A DNA stretch of 64,000 bases from Alistipes sp. (GCA_017416915.1 JAFQAN010000016.1:1-64000); one strand, 5' to 3'. Positions 51,043 to 60,076 are shown, counted from the first letter of the stretch. Translations and numbers: made by a program. The notes: a model not told the origin generated them from the sequence alone.

Positions 51043-53652
51043 ATGGATTCAAATCAAGTTAGACAAGCGTTTTTGGATTTCTTCCAGAGCAAGCAGCATC
51101 AAATTGTGCCTTCGGCACCGATGGTTGTTAAGAACGACCCGACGTTGATGTTTACCAATGCAGGTATGAACCAGTTTAAGGATATATTTTTGGGCAATGC
51201 TCCCCGCAAATATCCGCGTGTTGCCGATACGCAGAAGTGTCTGCGTGTGTCGGGTAAGCACAATGACTTGGAGGAGGTAGGTCACGATACCTATCACCAC
51301 ACAATGTTCGAGATGCTCGGCAACTGGTCGTATGGCGACTACTTCAAGAAGGAGGCTATCGAGTGGGCGTGGGAGCTTCTTACGGAGGTATATAAGCTCG
51401 ATAAGAGCCGTATGTATGCTACCGTCTTTGAGGGTAGCGAGGAGGATGGCGTGGCCTTCGATCAGGAGGCTTACGACTATTGGAAGCAGTTCCTGCCCGA
51501 GGACCATATCATCCGTGGCAATAAGCACGATAACTTTTGGGAGATGGGCGAGACAGGCCCTTGTGGCCCTTGTAGCGAGATACATTTCGACTTGCGCGAT
51601 GCCGACGAGGTGGCAAAGACACCTGGTCGTGATATGGTAAATATGGGTCATCCTCAGGTTATCGAGATTTGGAACCTTGTGTTTATGCAGTTCAACCGCA
51701 AGGTTAACGGCTCGTTGGAGGCGTTGCCTGCAAAGAATGTTGATACGGGTATGGGCTTCGAGCGCCTCTGTATGATTTTGCAGGGCAAGAAGTCTAACTA
51801 CGATACCGACGTATTCCAGCCTACGATTGCACGTATTGCGGCTCTCTCGGGCAAGGAGTATGGCAAGGACGAAAAGTGCGACGTGGCTATGCGTGTTATT
51901 GCTGACCACCTCCGCGCTATATCGTTCTCTATCGCCGACGGTCAGCTTCCCGCTAATGCCAAGGCGGGATATGTCATCCGCCGTATCTTGCGCCGTGCTG
52001 TACGCTATGGCTACACCTACCTCGGCTTTACCGAGCCGTTCATCTGCAAGCTGGTCGATGGTCTGACGAAGCAGATGGGACACCAGTTCCCCGAGTTGGT
52101 AGCTCAGCAGACCCTTATTGAGCGCGTTATTGAGGAGGAGGAGGCATCGTTCCTCCGTACCCTTGCTACGGGTATCAACCTGCTCGATGGCGTCATCCGC
52201 AAGTCGGCTAACGGCAAGATTTCGGGTAAGGATGCCTTTGTGCTTTACGATACCTACGGCTTCCCTATCGACCTTACCGAGCTTATCGCCAAGGAGCAGG
52301 GTGTAGAGGTCGATATTGAGGAGTTCGAGAAGGAGTTGCAGGTGCAGAAGGAGCGCTCACGAAATGCCGCTTCGCAGGATATAGACGATTGGCAGGAGCT
52401 GCTGCCCATCACCGAGAGTACGTTTGTAGGTTACGACACCCTTACCTCGGATGTCCGTATCGCGCGCTATCGCCGTGTTAAGAGCAAGAATACGGTAACT
52501 TATCAGTTGGTATTCGACCACACGCCGTTCTATGGTAACTCGGGCGGTCAGGTTGGCGATACAGGCTACATCGAGAGTGCTAACGAGAAGATAGAGATTA
52601 TCGCTACCGAGAAGGAGAATGGTCTTATTATCCACGTTGCCAAGCAGCTTCCCGAGAATCCTGAGGCTCAGTTCCGCGCAGTGGTTGATGCCGAGGCTCG
52701 TCAGCGCGCCGCCAACAACCATACGGCCACCCACCTCGTAGATTACGCTCTGCGCACGGTGCTTGGTACTCACGTTGAGCAGAAGGGTTCGATGGTTGGT
52801 CCTATGGGTCTGCGTTTCGACTTCTCGCACTTTCAGAAGGTTACTGCCGAGGAGTTGCGTGAGGTGGAGCGCCTTGTAAATAGGCTCGTTCGTGCCAACT
52901 ATCCTCTTGTCGAGAACCGCGAGGCTACTATGGCTGAGGCTGAGGCGGCTGGCGCTATTATGCTCTTTGGCGAGAAGTATGGAGACAAGGTGCGTATCGT
53001 GAACTTCGGTCCTTCGACAGAGCTTTGTGGTGGTACTCACACCTCGGCCACGGGTACTATCGGTATGTTCAAGATTATCAGCGAGAGCGCTATCTCGGCG
53101 GGTGTTCGCCGTATCGAGGCTGTTACGGGCGAGATTGCCGAGAATATGATATACTCTGCACAAGATATGATTTCGTCAATCGAACAACTCGTACACAACC
53201 CCAAACTGGTGCAGGCTATCGAGAAGATGCTCGAAAATAACGACTCTCTGAGCCGCGAGGTTGAGCAGATGCGTAAAGAGAAGGTTGCGGAACTCGCCGA
53301 CCGTCTCGCTTCGACGCCGATGCGTAACGGCGTAGTACTCATCTCGCACACGGCGAAGTACCAGTCGGAGATGGTTAAGGATTTGGCATTTACTTTGCGT
53401 CAGCGTGTCGAGCGCTTGGTGATGGTTATCGGTAACGTTCACGACAATAAGCCTACGCTTAACATTATGCTCTCGGACGACATCGTTGCTTGTGGCGTTG
53501 ATGCAGGTGCTGTTGTTCGTGAGGCTGCGAAGCTTATCAACGGTGGTGGCGGTGGTCAGAAGCACTATGCTACGGCAGGTGGTAAGAATATCGACGGCTT
53601 GCAGGCTGCTATCGACAAGGCTGTCGAGTTGATTATGGAGAAGTTGAATTAA
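51043..53652 (+). CDS. alaS: Alanyl-tRNA synthetase
   Basis: The ATG at 51043 gives 869 residues, beginning [19 protein letters not shown] as in other AlaRS. A TTG 45 nt earlier is rejected because it lies in the -7 box. The class II catalytic core (1-240) has [19 protein letters not shown] and [10 protein letters not shown]. The tRNA-binding region follows, then the editing domain with [14 protein letters not shown] (about 565-578) and [10 protein letters not shown] (about 663-672). The C-terminal DHHA1 domain ends with [16 protein letters not shown]. It charges tRNA-Ala and edits Ser and Gly. The gpmI gene follows by 16 nt. Confidence 0.97.
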   Translation: MDSNQVRQAFLDFFQSKQHQIVPSAPMVVKNDPTLMFTNAGMNQFKDIFLGNAPRKYPRVADTQKCLRVSGKHNDLEEVGHDTYHHTMFEMLGNWSYGDYFKKEAIEWAWELLTEVYKLDKSRMYATVFEGSEEDGVAFDQEAYDYWKQFLPEDHIIRGNKHDNFWEMGETGPCGPCSEIHFDLRDADEVAKTPGRDMVNMGHPQVIEIWNLVFMQFNRKVNGSLEALPAKNVDTGMGFERLCMILQGKKSNYDTDVFQPTIARIAALSGKEYGKDEKCDVAMRVIADHLRAISFSIADGQLPANAKAGYVIRRILRRAVRYGYTYLGFTEPFICKLVDGLTKQMGHQFPELVAQQTLIERVIEEEEASFLRTLATGINLLDGVIRKSANGKISGKDAFVLYDTYGFPIDLTELIAKEQGVEVDIEEFEKELQVQKERSRNAASQDIDDWQELLPITESTFVGYDTLTSDVRIARYRRVKSKNTVTYQLVFDHTPFYGNSGGQVGDTGYIESANEKIEIIATEKENGLIIHVAKQLPENPEAQFRAVVDAEARQRAANNHTATHLVDYALRTVLGTHVEQKGSMVGPMGLRFDFSHFQKVTAEELREVERLVNRLVRANYPLVENREATMAEAEAAGAIMLFGEKYGDKVRIVNFGPSTELCGGTHTSATGTIGMFKIISESAISAGVRRIEAVTGEIAENMIYSAQDMISSIEQLVHNPKLVQAIEKMLENNDSLSREVEQMRKEKVAELADRLASTPMRNGVVLISHTAKYQSEMVKDLAFTLRQRVERLVMVIGNVHDNKPTLNIMLSDDIVACGVDAGAVVREAAKLINGGGGGQKHYATAGGKNIDGLQAAIDKAVELIMEKLN

Positions 53653-53668
53653 AAAAGAGTAAGATATT

Positions 53669-55195
53669 ATGAGTCAGAAAGTTTTATTGATGATTTTGGA
53701 CGGTTGGGGCAATGGCGACCACTCTAAGTCGGATGCCATCTACTCGACCAACCCCGAGTATATCAACGCTATGACTAAGGCATATCCCCATGCCGAGTTG
53801 AAGACCGACGGCGAGAACGTGGGTTTGCCCAACGGACAGATGGGTAACTCGGAGGTTGGACACCTCAATATCGGCGCGGGACGTGTCGTCTATCAGGACC
53901 TTGTTAAGATTAATCGCGCTTGTGCCGATAACTCGATACTCGGTAACGAGGAGGTTGTCAAGGCATTTGAGTATGCTAAGGCTAACGGTGTGAACGTACA
54001 CTTTATGGGTCTTGTGTCGGATGGCGGTGTTCACTCGTCGCTCGACCACCTCTTCAAGTTGTGCGACATATCGGCTCACTATGGCATCGACAACACCTTT
54101 GTTCACTGCTTTATGGATGGTCGCGATACCGACCCTCGCAGCGGTAAGGGCTTTATCGAGGCTTTGGAGCAGCATATGGCAACGTCTAAGGGTCAGATTG
54201 CCTCGATTATCGGTCGTTACTACGCTATGGACCGCGACAAGCGCTGGGAGCGTGTGAAGATTGCTTACGATCAGCTTGTCGATGGCGTTGGCGAGGCTGC
54301 TACCGATATGGTTGCCGCTATGCAGAAGTCGTACGACGAGGGTGTTACCGACGAGTTTGTTAAGCCTATCGTCCACGTTGATAGCGAGGGTAAGGCTATC
54401 GGCACTATCAAGCCCAACGACTTGGTTATCTTCTTCAATTACCGAAACGACCGCGCTAAGGAGCTTACTATCGTACTTACGCAGCAGGATATGCCCGAGG
54501 AGGGTATGCACACTATGCCTCTGTACTACTGCTGTATGACCCCCTACGACGCTAAGTTCGAGGGTCTGCACATCCTCTTCGATAAGGAGAACGTGCCTAA
54601 TACCATTGGCGAGTATATCGCCGAGCAGGGCTTGAAGCAGCTGCGTATCGCCGAGACCGAGAAGTATGCTCACGTAACCTTCTTCCTCAATGGCGGCCGC
54701 GAGGATAAGTTTGCCGAGGAGGATCGTATCTTGGTGGCATCGCCTAAGGTCGCAACCTATGATTTGCAGCCCGAGATGTCGGCATACGAGGTTAAGGATA
54801 AGTTGGTAGAGGCTCTTGGCGAGCAGAAGTACGACTTCATCTGCCTGAACTTCGCAAATGGCGATATGGTAGGTCATACGGGCGTGTATGAGGCTATCGA
54901 AAAGGCTGTTAAGGCTGTTGATGAGTGCGTTAAGGATGTTGTCGAGGCTGCTAAGGCTAACGGCTACGAGGTTGTTCAGATTGCTGACCACGGTAACGCC
55001 GATAACGCTATCAACCCCGACGGTACACCCAATACGGCTCACTCGCTCAACCCCGTACCTATCGTGGTTGTGTCGGATAGGGTAGCACGTGTTAAGGATG
55101 GTATCTTGGCAGATGTTGCCCCCACGGTACTCGACCTTATGGGCTTGAAGCAGCCCGCCGAGATGACAGGTAAGTCGTTGGTAGAGTATAAGTAA
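53669..55195 (+). CDS. gpmI: 2,3-bisphosphoglycerate-independent phosphoglycerate mutase
   Basis: The 508-residue enzyme interconverts 3- and 2-phosphoglycerate in glycolysis using two Mn ions. [16 protein letters not shown] near residues 9-24 and [13 protein letters not shown] (about 60-72), with the phosphoserine nucleophile Ser61, form the active site. [13 protein letters not shown] and ADHGNAD later supply metal ligands. It lies 16 nt after alaS and is probably co-transcribed. The opposite strand has an equally long open frame, discussed under rejected items. Confidence 0.97.
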   Translation: MSQKVLLMILDGWGNGDHSKSDAIYSTNPEYINAMTKAYPHAELKTDGENVGLPNGQMGNSEVGHLNIGAGRVVYQDLVKINRACADNSILGNEEVVKAFEYAKANGVNVHFMGLVSDGGVHSSLDHLFKLCDISAHYGIDNTFVHCFMDGRDTDPRSGKGFIEALEQHMATSKGQIASIIGRYYAMDRDKRWERVKIAYDQLVDGVGEAATDMVAAMQKSYDEGVTDEFVKPIVHVDSEGKAIGTIKPNDLVIFFNYRNDRAKELTIVLTQQDMPEEGMHTMPLYYCCMTPYDAKFEGLHILFDKENVPNTIGEYIAEQGLKQLRIAETEKYAHVTFFLNGGREDKFAEEDRILVASPKVATYDLQPEMSAYEVKDKLVEALGEQKYDFICLNFANGDMVGHTGVYEAIEKAVKAVDECVKDVVEAAKANGYEVVQIADHGNADNAINPDGTPNTAHSLNPVPIVVVSDRVARVKDGILADVAPTVLDLMGLKQPAEMTGKSLVEYK

Positions 55196-55214
55196 TACTT
55201 GCCATATAAACACA

Positions 55215-55240
55215 ACAAGCCGTCCGAGTGGGCGGCTTGT
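55215..55240 (+). terminator. Hairpin after gpmI
   Basis: ACAAGCCG (55215-55222) pairs with CGGCTTGT (55233-55240), with CC/GG inside. The following GTGTTATATA is only weakly T-rich. Confidence 0.6.
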
Positions 55241-55315
55241 GTGTTATATATGGGTCTGAGAGGTGTATGATTAAAAAACACCGCTACTTATGTAGAAATA
55301 ACTATGGTGTTAGTG

Positions 55316-55648
55316 TTACCAACCCATAATATCCTTAGGAAGAATAATTTTATCATCTTTACTTGTTGTAAATTTATTCGGATCGTGTGCTATTTTTGCA
55401 GCGAGTTCATTTCTTAATTTATGACTCTTCGCTTTTTGCACTTTCTTTACACTATATTCATATGTGTAAAAACCTAATGATATACAAATTGATAATACTG
55501 ACACTATGAATAGGAACCAACATATCATAGCAAGACAACATAGCCCATTCTTGCACGCATAAAATACTCCTATATAGGATATAATAAGGCAAATTAAATT
55601 CTGATTGAAATACTTGCCCCCAAATATTGAAAATACGCTATTATCCAT
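55316..55648 (-). CDS. Small AT-rich membrane protein, unknown
   Basis: The 110-residue protein has two hydrophobic helices (about 16-32 and 35-62) with several Cys (YACKNGLCCLAMICW). A lysine-rich cytoplasmic tail with KKVQKAKSHKLRNELAAKIAHD follows. I recognise no family. The gene is much richer in A and T than its neighbours. With the next gene it marks a probably acquired segment. No promoter box or operon partner is evident. Confidence 0.55.
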   Translation of the reverse strand: MDNSVFSIFGGKYFNQNLICLIISYIGVFYACKNGLCCLAMICWFLFIVSVLSICISLGFYTYEYSVKKVQKAKSHKLRNELAAKIAHDPNKFTTSKDDKIILPKDIMGW

Positions 55649-55752
55649 AATTTAAGAATGTTATATAATTAATATCCGTATTACGTCTTTTTAACAAATT
55701 ATAGATACTCCTAAAATAATTTCTAAATTAATTTAATACAAAAATATCTGCC

Positions 55753-58032
55753 TTAAAAGTTATACCCAAATATTTTATCGGAATAGTCGCGCCAATAACT
55801 TGCCGACTTATACGCGCTGACAGACTCCATAGGCACATATATTCTAACAGATGTTGCATTTGTATCAATACGAAAACCAGTTGGTGGAGTTGTGGGTTTG
55901 CAATAGACCGTCTGCAGCCAGTAGCAACGATAGAATGCATTTTCTCCAATCTTAGTAACGCCACTGCCAATAGTTACGCTTGTCAGCGCGGTGCAACCAC
56001 AGAATGCATAACTTCCAATCGAAGTAACGCTATCTGGAATGGTAATACTTCTCAGTGAGGAGCAATCATAGAATGCAGAAGAATCAATCGTAGTAACGCT
56101 TTCACCAATAGTTACACTTGTCAGCGAGGTGCAATCACTGAATGCAGAACCTCCAATCGAAGTAACGCCATTGCCAATGGTTACACTTGTCAGCGAGTCG
56201 CAATAACGGAATGCATAACTTCCAATCTTAGTAACGCTATTGCCAATAGTTATACTCGTCAGCGAGTCGCAATTATAGAATGCCATCTCTTCAATCGTAG
56301 TAACGCCATTGCCAATGGTTACACTTGTCAGCGAGTTGCAATTATAGAATGCATAACTTCCAATCTTAGTAACGCTGTCGCCAATAGTAACCTTTGTAAA
56401 ATCTGCTCCAATGAATTTTCCTTTGTCGAGGGATGTTGCAGATGGTATATTACAATTAACAATTAGCTCCCCTGTGCAACCAGAGAATGCATGACTTCCA
56501 ATCGAAGTAACGCTTTCGGGGATAGTCATGCTTGTCAGCGAGGTGCAACCAGAGAATGCAGACTGTCCAATCGAAGTAACGCTTTCGGGGATAGTCATGC
56601 TTGTCAGCGAGGTGCAACCAGAGAATGCATGTTCCCCAATCTCAGTAACGCTATCGGGAATAGTTATACTTGTTAGCGAGCGGCACTCATAGAATGCAAA
56701 ATCTCCAATCTTAGTAACGCCATTGCCAATAGTTACACTTGTCAGCGAGGTGCAGCCATAGAATACCCAACTTCCAATCGTAGTAACGCTATCGGGAATA
56801 GTTATACTTGTCAGCGAGTCGCAATAACGGAATGCATATTCCCCAATCTCAGTAACGCTATCGGGGATGGTTATACTTGTCAGCGAGGTGCAATCAGAGA
56901 ATGCATAATCTCCAATCAAAGTAACACTATCTCCAATAGTAACCTTTGTAAAATCTGCTCCATAGAATGCTCCTTCGTCGTACCATGTTGCAGATGGTAT
57001 ATTACAATTAACAATTAATTCGCCTGTGCAACCATAGAATGCAGAACCTCCAATCAAAGTAACACTATCGGGAATGGTTATACTTGTTAGCGAGGTACAA
57101 CCACTGAATGCAGAATTTCCAATCGACGTTAGATTAACAAAATATTGTAGTTCATCAAAGGATTTTACCGCATGAGCATAATCACCAAAGAACGATTCCG
57201 GGTAGTTGCCTTCGATAACCTTAACTTGTGCTGCCTCCTTATACGATAGTTCACCATCATCGTTGCTATCATATCGCTCTATACACACCTGTTTAACAAT
57301 AGGGTCAGCAAAGTCTATAACAGGTTGCGCCTTTTGGCTAATATTAAAGCACTGTAGTATATCACCGCCTTTTGCACAAAGATTTACAGTTGCGCTACGT
57401 TCTTCGCTGCCTTCATTTTTAGCTACATTCAAAGTCAATGTCTCCTCTCTCACCGCGCGAGTATCTGCTAAGCTTATCCAAGCTAATGCTTCGTTAGGTA
57501 TAATAACGTCGTATTCGAGGTTGGTAGTTACTTTAACAGCAACTGTACCCCCATCAGCCTCTACAATGTAATTACCCTCGCTGTCCGTGTCAAAAACCTT
57601 CTCTACACCTTTCTGTTTGAAACTTACGCTTTGTAACACCTTGCCATCAGCGCCTTTCAACTCAACCGTTGCGCTCCGCTCGTCAAATGACTCGTTCTCG
57701 GCAACGGTAAATATCAATGTCTCCTCGCGTACGGCACGCGTATCAGCGACGCTCAACCACGATTGAGCCTCTTTATCAATAACTACATCATATTCGAGGT
57801 TGGTAGTTACTTTAACAGCGACTGTGCCACCAACTGCCTCTACAATGTAGTTGCCATCGCCATTGATTTCGAATACGGGCTTCTCTGTGTCGTCGTTGCC
57901 GTCGTCGGGCTTCTCGTCGTTGCCATCATCGGGTGTTTCAGTCGGGGTGTTGGTTGGCTCGTTTACGCCTTCCTCCTCGCACGCCGTTGCAAACAAACCA
58001 ATAAGCGCAAAAAGTGTTAGTAGTTTTTTCAT
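55753..58032 (-). CDS. BspA-type leucine-rich-repeat surface lipoprotein with two BACON-like domains
   Basis: The 759-residue protein has a lipobox FATAC (Cys18) and an acidic low-complexity spacer (DDGNDEKPDDGNDD, about 35-48). Two BACON-like beta domains follow (about 60-141 and 150-235, each with GNYIVEA-GGTVAVKVTTNLEYDV). An EF-hand-like loop DSNDDGELSYKE (255-266) is next, then about 16 LRR_5 repeats with the pattern AF-x-x-C-x-SLTS-x-TIP-x-SVT-x-IG, and a C-terminal end YSDKIFGYNF. Two repeats are longer (about 46 residues, GELIVNCNIPSAT). BspA-type proteins bind host or matrix proteins or act in biofilm formation. It is AT-rich relative to the chromosome, and a structured element lies upstream. 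Confidence 0.85.
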   Translation of the reverse strand: MKKLLTLFALIGLFATACEEEGVNEPTNTPTETPDDGNDEKPDDGNDDTEKPVFEINGDGNYIVEAVGGTVAVKVTTNLEYDVVIDKEAQSWLSVADTRAVREETLIFTVAENESFDERSATVELKGADGKVLQSVSFKQKGVEKVFDTDSEGNYIVEADGGTVAVKVTTNLEYDVIIPNEALAWISLADTRAVREETLTLNVAKNEGSEERSATVNLCAKGGDILQCFNISQKAQPVIDFADPIVKQVCIERYDSNDDGELSYKEAAQVKVIEGNYPESFFGDYAHAVKSFDELQYFVNLTSIGNSAFSGCTSLTSITIPDSVTLIGGSAFYGCTGELIVNCNIPSATWYDEGAFYGADFTKVTIGDSVTLIGDYAFSDCTSLTSITIPDSVTEIGEYAFRYCDSLTSITIPDSVTTIGSWVFYGCTSLTSVTIGNGVTKIGDFAFYECRSLTSITIPDSVTEIGEHAFSGCTSLTSMTIPESVTSIGQSAFSGCTSLTSMTIPESVTSIGSHAFSGCTGELIVNCNIPSATSLDKGKFIGADFTKVTIGDSVTKIGSYAFYNCNSLTSVTIGNGVTTIEEMAFYNCDSLTSITIGNSVTKIGSYAFRYCDSLTSVTIGNGVTSIGGSAFSDCTSLTSVTIGESVTTIDSSAFYDCSSLRSITIPDSVTSIGSYAFCGCTALTSVTIGSGVTKIGENAFYRCYWLQTVYCKPTTPPTGFRIDTNATSVRIYVPMESVSAYKSASYWRDYSDKIFGYNF
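55830..57135 (-). repeat. 69-bp tandem DNA repeats within the LRR gene
   Basis: The DNA for the LRR units repeats about every 69 bp. Two neighbouring units near 56515-56620 are almost identical, which suggests recent duplication by slippage or recombination. Repeat number could vary between strains. Confidence 0.8.
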
Positions 58033-58133
58033 AGTAATATAAATTTGAAGTTAAAATTGTTTCAAACTTTATTACCATACAACTCCTATACGGTGGGTTA
58101 TATATAAAAAGAAAAGTGTGGAGTTGATTTCGT

Positions 58134-58347
58134 CTATTATAATGGAGGTTGTGGAATGACCCGAACTAAAACAAACGATACAATGCCCCACACTTGGATA
58201 GTATGGGGTATGCACAGAAAAGTGCATAGTCACACATAACTATACAAGAAATGAGTGTCATTCGTTTCTCCTTTAGTTCTGAAAACTTCCACATTTCCAT
58301 TATAGGATATCGAAAACACTTTCAATATGTCTGCTATTTATGCAATA
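58134..58347 (-). ncRNA. Candidate structured RNA or long-stem leader upstream of the BspA-like gene
   Basis: Two arms pair in order over 172 nt: TATAATGGA (58138-58146) with TCCATTATA (58296-58304), TGTGGAA (58150-58156) with TTCCACA (58287-58293), GAACTAAA (58163-58170) with TTTAGTTC (58272-58279), and AAACGA (58173-58178) with TCGTTT (58262-58267). The apical part has hairpins CCCCA/TGGGG (58186-58208) and ATGCAC/GTGCAT (58210-58227). A minus-strand promoter at 58354-58385 would start an RNA near 58347. It could be a separate RNA, the leader of the BspA-like gene, or a DNA mobile remnant. Confidence 0.45.
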
Positions 58348-58353
58348 GCACTA

Positions 58354-58385
58354 CAAAATTAAAAAGAATTTCCGAAACGAACAAC
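58354..58385 (-). promoter_or_regulatory. Promoter of the structured RNA or BspA-like leader (TTG-N21-TAATTTTG)
   Basis: On the minus strand TTG (58383-58385) and TAATTTTG (58354-58361) are 21 nt apart. The 791-nt gap 58033-58823 holds this promoter, the long-stem element, the two tRNA-end palindromes and tRNA-Ala, with no protein gene. Confidence 0.5.
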
Positions 58386-58461
58386 ACTCTTCGGGGACAT
58401 TGTTCGGCGAGAATACAAAATATCCTATAAATAATATGTGTGTCAATTAGAGTGATATGTC

Positions 58462-58568
58462 GGGAAAGGAGGAAATAAGAGTTCGTTCGTGCAAATCTCA
58501 TACACCAAAACAACAAGAGACACCCTGCGGGCGTCTCTGTTGTTTGTGGAGGATATGAGATTCGAACC
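58462..58568. repeat. tRNA-end foldback palindrome, copy A
   Basis: A 41-bp block (58462-58502) identical to 58617-58657 contains GAGTTCG and AATCTCATA. It faces TATGAGATT (58554-58562) and CGAAC in a partial copy of the tRNA-Ala 3' end. The intervening hairpin is AGAGAC/GTCTCT (58516-58538). Confidence 0.7.
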
Positions 58569-58577
58569 CGCGTTACC
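58546..58577 (-). pseudogene. Partial duplicate of the tRNA-Ala 3' end
   Basis: On the minus strand this segment ends GGTTCGAATCTCATATCC-TCCA, identical to the T loop and acceptor strand of the tRNA-Ala at 58694-58767. The T-stem 5' side is CGCGG and does not pair, and the rest of a tRNA is missing, so it is a fragment. Confidence 0.65.
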
Positions 58578-58616
58578 GCGGAGCATATAATATTTACATT
58601 CCTCCTGTCCTCCTTT

Positions 58617-58716
58617 GGGAAAGGAGGAAATAAGAGTTCGTTCGTGCAAATCTCATATACAACAAAAGGCATCCATAAGATGCCTTTTTGTTGTGGAGGA
58701 TATGAGATTCGAACTC
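58617..58716. repeat. tRNA-end foldback palindrome, copy B
   Basis: The same 41-bp block (58617-58657) faces the intact tRNA-Ala end: AATCTCATA (58649-58657) with TATGAGATT (58701-58709), and GAGTTCG (58634-58640) with CGAACTC (58710-58716). The apex is the tRNA terminator hairpin GGCATC/GATGCC, different from copy A. Confidence 0.7.
58664..58688 (-). terminator. Terminator of tRNA-Ala
   Basis: AAAAGGCATC (58664-58673) pairs with GATGCCTTTT (58679-58688). TTTTGTTG follows on the minus strand, six bases after the tRNA. Confidence 0.75.
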
Positions 58717-58767
58717 ACGACCTCTTGCATGCCATGCAAGCGCTCTAACCAACTGAGCTAAACCCCC
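58694..58767 (-). tRNA. tRNA-Ala (anticodon GGC)
   Basis: The 74-nt tRNA has anticodon stem CTTGC/GCAAG around loop ATGGCAT, giving anticodon GGC. The acceptor includes the G3-U70 pair that marks tRNA-Ala, though pair 6-67 is a T-T mismatch. D loop AGCTCAGTTGGTTAGAGC and T loop GAGTTCGAATCTC are standard. No CCA is encoded. Confidence 0.95.
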
Positions 58768-58778
58768 ATTCGCTGTTG

Positions 58779-58810
58779 CAAAGATATAGCTAATTTTCAA
58801 AACTGCAAAA
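58779..58810 (-). promoter_or_regulatory. tRNA-Ala promoter (TTTTG-N19-TATCTTTG)
   Basis: On the minus strand TTTTG (58806-58810) and TATCTTTG (58779-58786) are 19 nt apart. The tRNA starts 12 nt after the box. Confidence 0.8.
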
Positions 58811-58823
58811 TAATTGCCATATT

Positions 58824-59723
58824 TTATATCTCCGATATAGAGCTTAGGCGTTGGCGGATATAGCTGCGGAAGTCCTCCGAGTCGATAATGCGGATGTCGT
58901 CGGCAAGTCCCAAGTAGAAGCGCCCAATGCCCAAATAGTTGCATACCTCCGTGTCGAGCAGCCAGTGCGAAGCATCCGTCTGTCGTAGGTCGCGCTCGGC
59001 GAGAGGGTACTCCTCGATAAGCAGATTGTGCGCAAGTATGCCGAGTTCGAGCTGTACGCGGTGAAGCTCAAAGCCCGTAGTACGGAAGATGTCGATATGT
59101 CCCTCTTGGTGGTCTGCCTTATGTTGCCACTCGCTGTCGAGAATATCGACCGAGCCTACGCGCGATGTGTTGAAGAGCTTGTTCATACCGCTCTCAGGCT
59201 CGTAGCACCACATCTGCACATAGTTGGTCGTAAAGCCAAACGGCTCGACGATGCGGTTGCGGCAGCCCGTGCGCGCAGAGGCGTAGTTGCGCAGCACCAC
59301 CTGGCGGCGCTGGTCGATAGCCTCGATGATGCGGTTTATATTCTCCGCGTTTTTGCCCTTTACTATGCTGCTTGCCATCGACGTACAGTTATATACCGAC
59401 GTGAGCTTCTTACGTAGATTCTGTTTGAGCATATTGGTATCATCCAAGCCTGCAATAAGCTGATTTACAATATGTGCCTCCTCGTCGGTAAAGTGTATGA
59501 GCTGCGATATGTCCTGAAAATGTTGGCTCTCCTTGCCAAGCTTATAGACGCCGCCAGGGAGCTTATGCACCACAAAGCCTGCATCCTTAAATGTCTCTAT
59601 GTAGCGATATATCGAGCGGTACGAGGTGTCGAGACGCTCGGCAAGCTCCTCGACAGTATAGTTGATATGTCCCGTCATCAGCTTCATCAGACGCAACAGA
59701 CGCTCTACCTTTGGTTGATCCAT
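58824..59723 (-). CDS. WYL-domain transcriptional regulator
   Basis: The 299-residue protein has an N-terminal winged helix (about 5-65, VERLLRLMKLMTG and VEELAERLDTSYRSIYRYI). A middle helical part follows, and a WYL domain (about 130-215) with RQVVLRNYASARTGCRNRIVEPFGF and the MWCYEPES region. The C-terminal extension (about 225-299) is typical of this group. WYL proteins sense small ligands or nucleic acids. A perfect 7-bp palindrome lies in the divergent intergenic region and may be its operator. Confidence 0.88.
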   Translation of the reverse strand: MDQPKVERLLRLMKLMTGHINYTVEELAERLDTSYRSIYRYIETFKDAGFVVHKLPGGVYKLGKESQHFQDISQLIHFTDEEAHIVNQLIAGLDDTNMLKQNLRKKLTSVYNCTSMASSIVKGKNAENINRIIEAIDQRRQVVLRNYASARTGCRNRIVEPFGFTTNYVQMWCYEPESGMNKLFNTSRVGSVDILDSEWQHKADHQEGHIDIFRTTGFELHRVQLELGILAHNLLIEEYPLAERDLRQTDASHWLLDTEVCNYLGIGRFYLGLADDIRIIDSEDFRSYIRQRLSSISEI

Positions 59724-59798
59724 AGTACATCGGTTTTATATTGTAAAGGTACGCACTTTTTCTGAAATAGAGGCCAAAATGCCAAAAAATATTGCAAC

Positions 59799-59817
59799 TT
59801 TGACACAGGTTGTCAAA
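59799..59817. promoter_or_regulatory. Palindrome TTTGACA-N5-TGTCAAA (candidate operator)
   Basis: Perfect 7-bp arms (59799-59805 and 59811-59817) lie 9 nt before the plus-strand -7 box, overlapping where a -33 element would sit. The site is between the WYL gene and the divergent Cys-rich mini-gene. Confidence 0.5.
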
Positions 59818-59826
59818 CGGTAGCAA

Positions 59827-59834
59827 TACTTTTG
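59827..59834 (+). promoter_or_regulatory. -7 box (TACTTTTG) of the Cys-rich mini-gene
   Basis: TACTTTTG lies 38 nt before the ATG at 59873. The usual -33 spacing is replaced by the palindrome, so an activator or repressor may act here. Confidence 0.6.
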
Positions 59835-59872
59835 CACGAAATGTTTAATGTATAACCTAAAAATGTTTTGTT

Positions 59873-60076
59873 ATGGGTGTGATTTATAAGATGCAGTGCG
59901 ACTGTGGAACGTCGTTTGACCATCAGGCGGGCGTCGGCTTCTTCTGTATGTGCCGTGATTGTGGCGAGCAGCAAGATGAACATTCTCCCTTTCGGTGTCC
60001 TGTGTGCAACAAGCGTTTCGACCCCGATAGCGACCTCTTTGCCGAGAGTGTAAAAGAGGTTATACAGTGGGATTAG
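59873..60076 (+). CDS. Cys-rich mini-protein (zinc-ribbon-like)
   Basis: The 67-residue protein has Cys in CDCGTSF, CMCRDCGEQ and CPVCNKRFDPDSD, so eight Cys in a zinc-ribbon or rubredoxin-like spacing. It is cytoplasmic, with no signal, and ends EVIQWD. I recognise no family. It is divergent from the WYL regulator and convergent with the kinase gene, with its stop touching the kinase stop at 60077. Control by WYL through the palindrome is an inference. Confidence 0.7.
   Translation: MGVIYKMQCDCGTSFDHQAGVGFFCMCRDCGEQQDEHSPFRCPVCNKRFDPDSDLFAESVKEVIQWD

Noticed and set aside
51049-52083. A 344-codon open frame antisense to alaS
   Set aside because: The same codon-usage effect as for gpmI. AlaRS on the plus strand is unmistakable.
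53684-55213. A 509-codon open frame antisense to gpmI
   Set aside because: It mirrors gpmI almost end to end. The host gene rarely uses TTA, CTA and TCA codons, so the antisense frame stays open by chance. The predicted protein shows no domain, signal or promoter.
55830-57135. Regular ~69-bp repeats as a CRISPR array
   Set aside because: The repeats are in-frame LRR codons with no unique spacers, and no cas genes are near.
58134-58347. Calling the long-stem element 6S RNA (ssrS)
   Set aside because: Size and stem form fit loosely, but I cannot identify the conserved central bulge, so only a generic structured RNA is reported.
58546-58610. A second complete tRNA gene before tRNA-Ala
   Set aside because: Only the T loop and acceptor strand match. 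The T stem, anticodon arm and 5' acceptor strand do not form.
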